Part shown: in pieces, positions 1 to 6,307 of the stretch
Layout of the letters: every line of letters starts with the position of its first letter
Position numbering within the stretch: the first letter of the stretch is position 1
DNA from: Streptomyces rubellomurinus
GTDB taxonomy: Bacteria; Actinomycetota; Actinomycetes; Streptomycetales; Streptomycetaceae
Length of the DNA: 13,828 nt
Reading direction: 5' to 3'
Assembly: GCF_000961885.1 (NCBI RefSeq)
Contig: NZ_JZKH01000140.1
Span: 1-13,828, forward strand
Program-made: the position numbers and the translations under genes
Notes under the pieces: model-generated
Told to the model about the DNA's origin: nothing
Databases searched by the model: none
Seen by the model: only the letters and a program-made list of their open reading frames with translations

Positions 1-621
1 CCCGCAGACGGCATGGATCAACGACCCCAGCAAGCGCAGGGAACCCGCACCACAAACCTCATAGCGTCACGACCGTCTCACTGGACTTGAAATCTTCCGA
101 GGCCCGACCGAAGGTGAAGCGTGCGCGCCAGTTCGGCAAGTACGGGTGTGACCGCGGTTTGATGATGCTGGACGCTCTGGACGATGGGCGTGGATGGCAG
201 TGCATCCAGAAGCGGCATCTGGATAGGCGGTCGCCTCGCCACGGGCCCAGCCCACGGCGCTATGTAGCGGCGCGTAGAGCTGGCATGTACGCTGCGCTAG
301 CTGTCGCGGGCAGGCAAGCCCGGTGCCCGGCCGCCTTCCGTGAGGGAATCACGACCGGATCCACCTTGTGCGCCTCCAGGGCTCGGCGCCTGTCTCCGTG
401 GGGGGAGACCGAGCCGGAACCCGACTGCGACAGCAGGGTCCGGTCGCCGCCTCCGTGGGGGAGGCCGCGACCGGACCCATATCGGCTACCTGACTGAGTA
501 TTCGCGAGCCCCGGGCGGACACCTCTCCAAACCGTCAATCCGATAACCCTTTCGGTAGCCACGTCTCCGCGGCCGACTTGCTCCCGGTCGCTGATGACCC
601 CGCCGCCCCATCGACAAGTGA
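1..621. other. Gene-poor stretch upstream of recombinase fossil
   Basis: I see no convincing gene here. The open frames in this stretch are short, low in complexity (Arg/Pro/Gly-rich) and lack ribosome sites, as expected of chance frames in GC-rich DNA. One frame open from the window edge ends at a TAG at 62-64 and reads AWINDPSKRREPAPQTS at its end. It could be the last codons of a gene beginning outside the window, but I cannot identify it. The only clear structure is the set of three hairpin units at 333-478, listed separately. Confidence 0.5.
333..478. repeat. Three diverged hairpin repeat units, 57-58 bp apart
   Basis: Three related units begin near 333, 392 and 449. Each has a short stem, a GTG-starting loop, a G-run and then a conserved tail (CGACCGGAtCC, CGAGCCGGAACCC, CGACCGGACCC). 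The stems are TTCC/GGAA (336-339 with 345-348), GTCTCC/GGAGAC (392-397 with 404-409) and GCCTCC/GGAGGC (449-454 with 460-465). Bases that differ between units change on both sides, so pairing is kept. The loop-start G lies at 340, 398 and 455, giving spacings of 58 and 57. Size and layout resemble a decayed CRISPR-like array, but the units are too diverged and the period too short for a typical one, and no cas gene is in view. They could instead be structured RNA elements or recombination sites. Confidence 0.45.
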
Positions 622-925
622 ACGGATGGCGTCCGAGCGTCCACCGACGGTCAGAACGCCGACCGCCAGTCGACGCTCTCACCGCAGCCGGGCCACGGCG
701 GATTTTTCGCGGCCTGGAACGTCCAGCGGAACGACCTGCGCCCCGAGCTGAAGGCGTGTCACGCCTTCCCAAATACGGGCGACACTTTCCTGCTCCCCTC
801 GCCTGACCGCTCCGGCCGCTCCCTACAGGACCTGCGAGTTGCTTCGCCCGGCCGCCTGGAAGCTGTGCCCGCTTCCCAGCTACGGGCAAGAGGCGTGTGG
901 GGTCCGCAGGTTGTATGGATTCATG
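622..925 (+). pseudogene. Decayed Tn3-family serine recombinase (resolvase)
   Basis: Pieces of a resolvase/invertase catalytic domain can be read only by changing frame. From 631 the frame gives VRASTDGQNADRQ, the conserved N-terminal block carrying the region of the catalytic serine. After about 670 homology moves to another frame (DALTAAGPRRIF from 672). Near 730 it returns to the first frame as NDLRPELKAC, then GDTFLLPSPDRSGRSLQDL, which matches the family's GDTLvVpsLDRLGRSLqDL block. A last weak piece (L-RARGV, then GSAGCMDSW after another shift) reaches about 925. No start codon, intact frame or C-terminal HTH is left. This is a fossil of a mobile element such as a Tn3-type transposon. 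Its right edge coincides with the end of the neighbouring lipoprotein gene, so that junction may be an old recombination point. Confidence 0.75.
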
Positions 926-1265
926 GAGTTCCTGTTACGTGGGAGGGGTCTCCGCCCAGGGCGCGGTAAAGCTGCGTCCAGCGCAGATCTGTCGTTGTCG
1001 CGGGCTTGCCGTCGCAGTACGCCTTGGTGCCGTTGGCCGTGTAGAAGCGCATCATCGTCAGGACCGAGGTCGGGTCGGACTTCTCCCCACCCGTGTAGCG
1101 GGTCCCCGGTTCCTGCTGCTGGTGCTGCAGGCAACTGGGCGAGGGCGTCGCCGGGTGGGCGTCGAAGCTGCCGTTCTCGTTGCCGCCGCACCCGGTGGTG
1201 AGGGAGCAGAGCGTCAGGGCGACGACGAGCGCGGGAAGCGCTCGGCAGCGTCCGGTGGTGGGCAC
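921..1265 (-). CDS. Small secreted lipoprotein, function unknown
   Basis: This encodes 114 residues from a GTG at 1265 with a perfect AGGAGG (complement of 1274-1279) eight bases upstream, so the start is well supported. Residues 1-25 form a basic then hydrophobic signal sequence ending in LTTGC, with Cys26 the likely lipidated residue; Thr at -3 is slightly off the lipobox consensus. The mature part is polar and Gly/Ser/Thr-rich at first. It then has a conserved-looking block (SVLTMMRFYTANGTKAYCDGK, residues about 67-87) with Cys84; Cys45 is the other mature cysteine. The gene starts 34 bp downstream of the nickel/cobalt exporter stop on the same strand, so the two are probably co-transcribed. 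A role in extracytoplasmic metal handling is possible by context only. The last few codons lie at the edge of the recombinase fossil, so the natural C-terminus may have been altered. Confidence 0.8.
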   Translation of the reverse strand: MPTTGRCRALPALVVALTLCSLTTGCGGNENGSFDAHPATPSPSCLQHQQQEPGTRYTGGEKSDPTSVLTMMRFYTANGTKAYCDGKPATTTDLRWTQLYRALGGDPSHVTGTP

Positions 1266-1299
1266 GAGAGGGACCTCCTGCTGCTAGGGACCGGTGGCT

Positions 1300-2931
1300 T
1301 TACAGGGTGGACGGCAGGCTTCGCACAACCAGCCCGATGCCGACGGTGACGACGAGCAGGGCGGTCAGCAGCGCGGTGTACGGGGTGATCCGGCTGACCG
1401 TGCGAAGGAACGGCCGGTCGGCGGCACTGGCCAGGGAGTCGCTGAGTCGGACGAACAGCAGCCCTGCGGCTGTGAGAGTGCCGGCCATGCCCACTCCGTA
1501 TGCGACTACCAGGCCTGCGCCGAAGAGTGTGCGGCCCAGTGCCACCGCGCCCAGGAGGACCACCAGGGCGGAGGGGCTGGGCACCAGGCCCCCGGCGATT
1601 CCCAGTCCGATCAGGCCGCGCCTGCCGAGCGGCCGGTCGGGTTCGCCGTGGTGGTGATGGCGGGCGAAAAGACCGTGGCGGTGATGGTGGTCGTGAGAAT
1701 GTCCGTGGTCGTGGGGGTGCGGGTGGTCGTGGTGGCCTGCGCCGTCCGCGTGGTCGTGGCTCTGGTGTTCAGTCTGGGCGGCCGGTGCCCCGGCGAGAAC
1801 CGGAACGGGGGAGTCGGTGCGCTGGGCCGGGGTGGTGGGCGCGTGGTCATGGCGGTGACTGCGAGCGCGGGCGCGGCGGAACGCGTCGAGCAGTAGCCCC
1901 GCACCGACCAGGATGACCAGGGCGCCGCTGGTGACGCCGAGCCAGCCGAGGACGAGGTCGCCGGCCAGTGAGGAGAATGCGGTCAGGCATAGCCCGAGGA
2001 CGAGAACCCCCGCGGTGTGGGTGACTGTGACGGTCGCGCCGACCGTGAGGGCGTCGCGGGTGCTTCCGCGTCGCCCGGCAAGGTACGCCGCCATGATGGT
2101 CTTGCCGTGTCCGGGCAGCAGCGCGTGGCCCGCGCCCAACACGATGGACAGGAGTACGGCGAGGAGGCCGACCGGCAGGGTCAGGTTGCGTGTCGCGCCC
2201 AGCCCGGCCAGCCTCGCGTCCAGCCGAGCGAGCCAGGCGGTGGGCCCGCTGCCCCGCGTGCCGCCGGAGGTGCCTGCAAGCGCCGAGCCGCTTCCGCTGC
2301 CGGGCACGGCGGTGAACTCGGCGTGCACGACACCGCTCGGGTTGTCCAGCAGCTCCCGCGGGTAGTCCCGCAGCTGATGGGAGATCGACTGCTCGGGGAC
2401 GCTGCTGTCCCGCAGGTGGACGCCGTCGCCCGTGGCCGTGATCTCGTTCCACCCCACCCGCGTCGCATCGCTCCCGGTGGACACCCGCAGCCGCGCCCCG
2501 GCCGCGCCGAGGTCCAGCGGCGCCTGGAGGAAGCACTCCAGGCGGCTGGTCTCCAGGCCGGCTGAGCCGGGCGCGTACTGGAACCGCGCCGTACTGACCG
2601 TCCAACGCAGAGCGCGGCTGTCCGCTGTCACGGTGAGCCGCTCGGCGCTCTGCTGGCACTGCTGAGCGGCCCATGCGGCGCGCTCGGAGTCGTCAGCTGT
2701 GCCGTTGCCGTCGCGGTCCACCTGGGGCTTCTGCTGCAGGGTGGGGATCTCGGCGGTGTCGGTGACCGAGAGGGCCTCGACGCGGTCGGGGTGCACCGTC
2801 AGGCCGGTGTAGTGGTTGACGGAGAAGTTGCCGAGCGGGTGAGCTCCGGCCGGCGGCGTGATGACCGCGGTCAGCCATACGGTGCCAGCCAGCAGGACAC
2901 CAGCTCGGGCAACGGAACGGGTGATTGCCAC
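1300..2931 (-). CDS. NicO/RcnA-like nickel/cobalt exporter with secreted N-terminal domain
   Basis: A membrane protein of 543 residues, probably an efflux transporter for Ni2+/Co2+. The GTG at 2931 is preferred because GGAGG (2938-2942) lies six bases upstream and a signal peptide follows at once; upstream in-frame sequence looks non-coding. Residues 1-30 are a signal peptide ending AGA, and the mature protein would begin HPLGNFSVNHY. Residues 31-235 are an extracytoplasmic domain with an EF-hand-like loop at 72-83 (DRDGNGTADDSE). Residues about 250-350 hold membrane helices with the family motif GHALLPGHGKT (268-278). Residues 359-428 form a loop with 22 histidines, the presumed metal-sensing or metal-delivery loop. 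Residues 438-540 carry further helices with GGLVPSPSALVVLLG (447-461). The family assignment is firm. Export rather than import is inferred from the RcnA-like His loop. It is divergent from the nickel permease and leads into the lipoprotein gene. Confidence 0.88.
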   Translation of the reverse strand: MAITRSVARAGVLLAGTVWLTAVITPPAGAHPLGNFSVNHYTGLTVHPDRVEALSVTDTAEIPTLQQKPQVDRDGNGTADDSERAAWAAQQCQQSAERLTVTADSRALRWTVSTARFQYAPGSAGLETSRLECFLQAPLDLGAAGARLRVSTGSDATRVGWNEITATGDGVHLRDSSVPEQSISHQLRDYPRELLDNPSGVVHAEFTAVPGSGSGSALAGTSGGTRGSGPTAWLARLDARLAGLGATRNLTLPVGLLAVLLSIVLGAGHALLPGHGKTIMAAYLAGRRGSTRDALTVGATVTVTHTAGVLVLGLCLTAFSSLAGDLVLGWLGVTSGALVILVGAGLLLDAFRRARARSHRHDHAPTTPAQRTDSPVPVLAGAPAAQTEHQSHDHADGAGHHDHPHPHDHGHSHDHHHRHGLFARHHHHGEPDRPLGRRGLIGLGIAGGLVPSPSALVVLLGAVALGRTLFGAGLVVAYGVGMAGTLTAAGLLFVRLSDSLASAADRPFLRTVSRITPYTALLTALLVVTVGIGLVVRSLPSTL

Positions 2932-2994
2932 GTACTGCCTCCGGCGGATGGGCCAGGAGCCGCTCCGGTGGGGAACCTGGCAGGTGCGGAGCCG

Positions 2995-3019
2995 AGGGCC
3001 ATGCACCGGCATCGGCCCT
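2995..3019 (-). promoter_or_regulatory. Hairpin in the exporter leader
   Basis: AGGGCCATGC (2995-3004) pairs with GCAT-C-GGCCCT (3009-3019), giving a 10-bp stem with one bulged C and a four-base ACCG loop. It lies 64-88 bases upstream of the exporter GTG, where a 5' leader RNA would be. I could not match it to a cobalamin or NiCo riboswitch consensus. It may be a leader attenuator, part of a larger RNA element, or an operator-like inverted repeat. Confidence 0.35.
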
Positions 3020-3137
3020 GACACCTTCGCCGGAGAACGCCGACGGCTCTGGCCACGACACGGCCGGCCCGCAACAGTCACCCGAACGGCCCGCATCACC
3101 TCCCCGGCCAGGCCGGCACGAGGCCTCCACGTGCAGA

Positions 3138-3173
3138 CAGTTGAGCGGGATGGGAATGTCCGTTCCCGAACTG
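3138..3173. promoter_or_regulatory. Second inverted repeat in the divergent region
   Basis: CAGTT (3138-3142) and CGGGA (3146-3150), separated by a three-base bulge, pair with the continuous TCCCGAACTG (3164-3173), leaving a 13-base loop. An alternative pairing GGGAA/TTCCC (3152-3156 with 3163-3167) competes with it. The element lies about 207-242 bases before the exporter start and about 180-215 before the permease start. It could be an operator serving either gene, or a leader structure. No regulator family is assigned. Confidence 0.3.
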
Positions 3174-3276
3174 CCGCTGTGGTTCGTCCCCCCACTCCTT
3201 GAAGCACGCCGGGGCGCGCGATCAGCGCACCGCATCCCCCGTATGCCTCAGCGCGCCCCATGACAGCCCTGCGCAG

Positions 3277-3293
3277 TTGCCAGCATCATGCAA
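3277..3293. promoter_or_regulatory. Candidate Nur (nickel-uptake regulator) box
   Basis: The 17-bp sequence TTGCCAGCATCATGCAA keeps the outer TTGC and GCAA in the spacing TTGCnn-N5-nnGCAA, which matches the Streptomyces Nur box layout (tTGCaa-N5-ttGCAA). Nur is a Fur-family repressor that shuts down nickel uptake when nickel is sufficient. The site ends 58 bp before the permease ATG, a suitable place for an operator. A weak promoter reading, TGACAG (3261-3266), 17 bases, CATCAT (3284-3289), would put the box over the -10 element. The inner half-site bases are imperfect, so this is a strong candidate, not proof. Confidence 0.55.
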
Positions 3294-3316
3294 TTACTAG
3301 CAGGAGGCTTCCCGGT

Positions 3317-3355
3317 GTGCCGTCCACGCCCCAGGTGAGGAAGAAACGCCCATGA
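3317..3355 (+). CDS. Possible 12-codon leader ORF overlapping the permease start
   Basis: A perfect AGGAGG at 3302-3307 is too far from the permease ATG, and the permease frame has a stop at 3298-3300 with no usable start before 3352. Nine bases after the AGGAGG is a GTG that opens a short frame reading MPSTPQVRKKRP. Its TGA (3353-3355) overlaps the permease ATG in the arrangement ATGA. This is the classic geometry for translational coupling, so the frame may be a leader peptide controlling permease translation. So short a frame could also arise by chance, and no comparative data are available here. Confidence 0.35.
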   Translation: MPSTPQVRKKRP

Positions 3356-4494
3356 CCACCACAGCACCCGCCCGCCTCCTCGGCGGCAACATCAGATCGG
3401 CGTGGCGGCGCACAGCCGCCACGATGACCCGTCAGGAATGGTCCCGCCTGGCAGCGATGGCGGCCTTCATCACCGCGCTGCACGTCGCCGGCTGGTTCAC
3501 GCTGGTAATGATCGTGGCGCCGGGGCACTACAGCGTCGGCACGAAGAGCTTCGGCGTCGGGATCGGCGTGACCGCGTACACCCTGGGCATGCGGCACGCC
3601 TTCGACGCCGACCACATCGCCGCCATCGACAACACCACCCGCAAACTCATGCAGGAGGGCAAGCGGCCCCTGTCCGTGGGGTTCTGGTTCTCCCTCGGCC
3701 ACTCCAGCATCGTCTTCGCCCTGGCGTTCCTGCTCTCGCTCGGAGTCAAAGCCCTCGCCGGCCCCGTGCAGGACGGCGGATCGAAGCTGCACCAGGTCAC
3801 CACCCTGATCGGAACCGCCGTGTCCGGCACCTTCCTCTACCTGATCGCGGCCATCAACCTGGTCGTCCTGGCCGGGATCTGGCGCGTCTTCCGGCGGATG
3901 CGTTCCGGGAACTTCGACGAAGCTGCGCTCGAAGAGCAACTCGACAAGCGCGGCCTGATGAACCGCCTGCTCGGCCGGGCCACCCGGTCGATCGGCAAGC
4001 CGTGGCACATGTATCCGCTGGGGCTGCTGTTCGGCCTCGGCTTCGACACCGCCACCGAGATCGCCCTGCTCGTCCTGGCCGGATCGGGAGCTGCCTCCGG
4101 CCTGCCCTGGTACGCGATCCTGTGCATGCCCGTCCTGTTCGCAGCCGGCATGTGCCTGCTCGACACGATCGACGGGTCGTTCATGAACTTCGCCTACGGC
4201 TGGGCGTTCTCCAAGCCGGTCCGCAAGATCTACTACAACCTCACCATCACCGGCCTGTCGGTCGCCGTCGCCCTGATCATCGGCACCGTCGAACTGCTCG
4301 GCCTGCTCGCCGGACAGCTCAACCTCCACGGCGGCCTCTGGGACCCGATCGCCACCCTGGACCTCAACGTCGTCGGATTCGTCATCGTCGGCCTGTTCTT
4401 CGCCACCTGGATCATCGCCCTGACCGTCTGGAAGCTCGGACGGATCGAGGAGAAATGGACCACCAACCTGCGCACGGACCAGTCGAGGCGGTGA
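3352..4494 (+). CDS. HoxN/HupN/NixA family nickel/cobalt permease (NiCoT)
   Basis: A 380-residue integral membrane permease for high-affinity Ni2+/Co2+ uptake. The NiCoT signature RHAFDADHIAAIDN is at residues 81-94. Within it H82-x4-D87-H88 is the HX4DH metal-recognition motif in the second helix. Further family blocks are GHSSIVF (116-122), LGFDTATE (229-236) and GMCLLDTIDGSFMNF (266-280). About eight helices are visible, with a polar cytoplasmic loop at about 178-218, and the length is normal for the family. The start is the ATG at 3352, with a moderate GAGGAAG before it (3337-3343). Upstream lie a candidate Nur box and a possible coupled leader ORF, which suggest nickel-repressed expression. 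A hairpin directly after the stop probably ends the transcript. Nickel versus cobalt preference cannot be read from the sequence. Confidence 0.95.
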   Translation: MTTTAPARLLGGNIRSAWRRTAATMTRQEWSRLAAMAAFITALHVAGWFTLVMIVAPGHYSVGTKSFGVGIGVTAYTLGMRHAFDADHIAAIDNTTRKLMQEGKRPLSVGFWFSLGHSSIVFALAFLLSLGVKALAGPVQDGGSKLHQVTTLIGTAVSGTFLYLIAAINLVVLAGIWRVFRRMRSGNFDEAALEEQLDKRGLMNRLLGRATRSIGKPWHMYPLGLLFGLGFDTATEIALLVLAGSGAASGLPWYAILCMPVLFAAGMCLLDTIDGSFMNFAYGWAFSKPVRKIYYNLTITGLSVAVALIIGTVELLGLLAGQLNLHGGLWDPIATLDLNVVGFVIVGLFFATWIIALTVWKLGRIEEKWTTNLRTDQSRR

Positions 4495-4501
4495 CGGCAG
4501 T

Positions 4502-4517
4502 GCCCTCGAGCGAGGGC
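4502..4517 (+). terminator. Hairpin terminator after the nickel permease
   Basis: GCCCTCG (4502-4508) and CGAGGGC (4511-4517) form a perfect 7-bp stem with a two-base loop eight bases after the permease stop. There is no U-tract, as is common for actinomycete terminators. The tight loop would open somewhat in RNA. Confidence 0.5.
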
Positions 4518-4648
4518 TGACACACGCAGGCCCGACAAGGTCGGCGAGGCCAGGGAAGTGCGGAGTCACGGGACCTGGCTGAAGTTCGTCCGTCCGGGCG
4601 CAGCCGCTCAACCACGCGGGTGACTTGGCCAGTCCAGACCGCGCGCGT

Positions 4649-4662
4649 TCACGAAGTCGTGA
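4649..4662. promoter_or_regulatory. Small palindrome upstream of the DUF4331 gene
   Basis: TCACGA-AG-TCGTGA is a 6+6 inverted repeat about 110 bp before the DUF4331 start, within the 277-bp gap after the permease. GTTCAC also occurs as a direct repeat at 4648-4653 and 4672-4677. Either could be part of an operator or promoter for the DUF4331 gene. No known regulator is matched, and nothing else in this gap looks coding. Confidence 0.25.
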
Positions 4663-4771
4663 CGGGATCCGGTTCACAGTGCCCAGTGCGGCTGTTCAGC
4701 CGGACCCGCCGCCGAGGGCGCACTCAGCCCGGGCGGACACCGACCCGTCACGGAAGCGAGAACCCGACCGT

Positions 4772-6220
4772 ATGAACGTCACACGCCGATCTGCCCGATC
4801 GCGCTCGACCGCCCGCACCGCGGCGATCCTGACCACCATGAGCCTGGCCCTGGCCAGCACCGCCCTGCTCGGCACGGGCGCCGGCGTCAGCGCCGCCTCC
4901 AGCCACCGCGAGGCGCCGCTGATCGCCGCCGACCCGCAGGTCGACAACACCGACGTCTACGCGTTCACCAGCCCCGACAAGCAGGACACCGTCACCCTGG
5001 TCGCCAACTGGCTGCCGTTCCAGGAACCCAACGGCGGACCGAACTTCTACCCCTGGGCCGACGGAGCGCACTACGACATCAACATCGACTCCCAGGGCAC
5101 CGGCCACCCCGACATCACCTACCGCTGGACCTTCCACACCGAAGACCAGCGCGGCACCAACACCTTCCTCTACAACAACGGCGTCGTGAACAACCTCACC
5201 GACCCGACCCTGCTCTTCCACCAGTACTACACGCTGCAGGAGCTGCGCCCCGGCTGCGAGCCCAAGACCCTGGTCGAGCACGGCACCGCCGCCCCCTCGG
5301 ACACCGGCATGGCCTCCATGCCGAACTACGGGCAGCTGCGCGACCAGGCCACCGTCCAGCTCCCCGACGGTGGGCAGACCGTGGCGACGCAGGCAGCCGA
5401 CCCGTTCTTCCTGGACCTGCGGGTCTTCGATCTCCTCTACGGCGGCAACCTCTCCGAGGTCGGCCAGAACACGCTGGCCGGATACAACGTCAACACGCTC
5501 TCCATCCAGGTCCCCAAGAGCGATCTCGCTTTCAAGGGCGACGCGACCCGCAACCCCGTTGTCGGGGTGTGGAGCAGCACCGAGAAGCAGACCATGAAGC
5601 TGAGCCCCGGCGAGGAGCACCCGGTCGGCAAGTTCGTCCAGGTGTCCCGGCTGGGCAACCCGCTGGTCAACGAGGTCGTGGTGCCGGCCGGGCTGAAGGA
5701 CGCCTTCAACGCGCTGCCGCCCTCCGAGGACCACAACCAGCCCGCTGTCGTCGCCAAGGTCCTCGACCCCGAGGTCCCGCACCTGGTCCAGAGCATCTAC
5801 GGCATCCCCGCGCCGGCGACCCCGCGCACCGATCTGCAGGAGATCTTCCTGACCGGTATCGCCAAGGCCACGAACGGCCCGCTGGCGGTGGACCTCAACT
5901 CGCAGCTGATGAACCAGGACATCGACCCCAACAAGTTCGTGCCGGCCGAGGAGCTTCGGCTGAACATGTCGACCCCGGTCACCGCCAACCCGGACCGGCT
6001 CGGTGTCCTCAACGGCGACTTCCAGGGCTACCCCAACGGGCGCCGCCTGACCGACGACGTCGTGGACATCGAGCTCCAGGCGCTGGAGGGCGCCACCCCG
6101 GGCCACCTGATCCCGGCACTTGCCGCCGGCGACAAGGTCGACGCCGCCGACAAGCCGTTCGGCACCTCGTTCCCGTACGTGGCGCTACCCTACGCCAAGG
6201 CCGTCAACCAGGCCCACTAG
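4772..6220 (+). CDS. Secreted DUF4331 domain protein
   Basis: A 482-residue exported protein of the DUF4331 family, whose biochemical role is unknown. The frame stays open upstream to 4625, but the ATG at 4772 is chosen because a good signal peptide begins there: Arg-rich residues 1-15, a hydrophobic core at about 17-37 and a likely cut after VSA (residue 41). The mature protein starts with the family hallmark SSHREAPLIAADP (43-55) followed by DNTDVYAF (58-65). Near the C-terminus are GYPNGRRLTDDVVDIELQAL (419-438) and the closing FPYVALPYA, both typical of DUF4331. There is no membrane helix after the signal, so it should be extracellular or wall-associated. It lies between a nickel permease and a TPR protein on the same strand, with a strong hairpin after its stop. 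The ribosome site is weak. A link to metal homeostasis is inferred from context only. Confidence 0.92.
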   Translation: MNVTRRSARSRSTARTAAILTTMSLALASTALLGTGAGVSAASSHREAPLIAADPQVDNTDVYAFTSPDKQDTVTLVANWLPFQEPNGGPNFYPWADGAHYDINIDSQGTGHPDITYRWTFHTEDQRGTNTFLYNNGVVNNLTDPTLLFHQYYTLQELRPGCEPKTLVEHGTAAPSDTGMASMPNYGQLRDQATVQLPDGGQTVATQAADPFFLDLRVFDLLYGGNLSEVGQNTLAGYNVNTLSIQVPKSDLAFKGDATRNPVVGVWSSTEKQTMKLSPGEEHPVGKFVQVSRLGNPLVNEVVVPAGLKDAFNALPPSEDHNQPAVVAKVLDPEVPHLVQSIYGIPAPATPRTDLQEIFLTGIAKATNGPLAVDLNSQLMNQDIDPNKFVPAEELRLNMSTPVTANPDRLGVLNGDFQGYPNGRRLTDDVVDIELQALEGATPGHLIPALAAGDKVDAADKPFGTSFPYVALPYAKAVNQAH

Positions 6221-6226
6221 CGGCCG

Positions 6227-6266
6227 GGGGGTGGGTACGCGGGCGGCTCCTCGCGAACCCACCCCC
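6227..6266 (+). terminator. Strong hairpin between the DUF4331 and TPR genes
   Basis: GGGGGTGGGT (6227-6236) pairs perfectly with ACCCACCCCC (6257-6266), a 10-bp stem around a 20-base loop that may add a GCG/CGC inner pairing. It begins six bases after the DUF4331 stop and lies wholly within the 87-bp gap before the TPR gene. It probably terminates or attenuates transcription, or stabilises the upstream message. There is no U-tract. Confidence 0.6.
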
Positions 6267-6307
6267 ACCTGACGAGTAATGACCCTTCGGCTGACCGGGA
6301 CCGGGAC

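Noticed and set aside
333..478. A true CRISPR array
   Set aside because: Only three units, too diverged from each other, period 57-58 bp rather than about 61-72, and no cas gene in view; kept only as a repeat of unknown kind.
87..497. Plus-strand 136-residue open frame at the left end
   Set aside because: Arg/Pro-rich, no ribosome site, and it runs through the hairpin repeat units; looks like a chance frame in GC-rich DNA.
260..889. Minus-strand 209-residue open frame
   Set aside because: It lies opposite both the hairpin units and the recombinase fossil, with an unnatural Gly/Arg-rich composition; a shadow frame.
2932..3240. Cobalamin riboswitch upstream of the exporter
   Set aside because: I could not find the conserved core or B12 box on the minus strand; only unassigned hairpins remain.
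2932..3261. N-terminal extension of the nickel exporter to 3261
   Set aside because: The GTG at 2931 has a good ribosome site and begins a signal peptide; the upstream codons give an unnatural Arg-rich sequence.
3286..4677. Minus-strand 463-residue open frame opposite the nickel permease
   Set aside because: Asp/Gln/Gly-rich antisense shadow of a clear NiCoT gene.
4748..6106. Minus-strand 452-residue open frame opposite the DUF4331 gene
   Set aside because: Val/Gly/Leu-rich antisense shadow with no family features.
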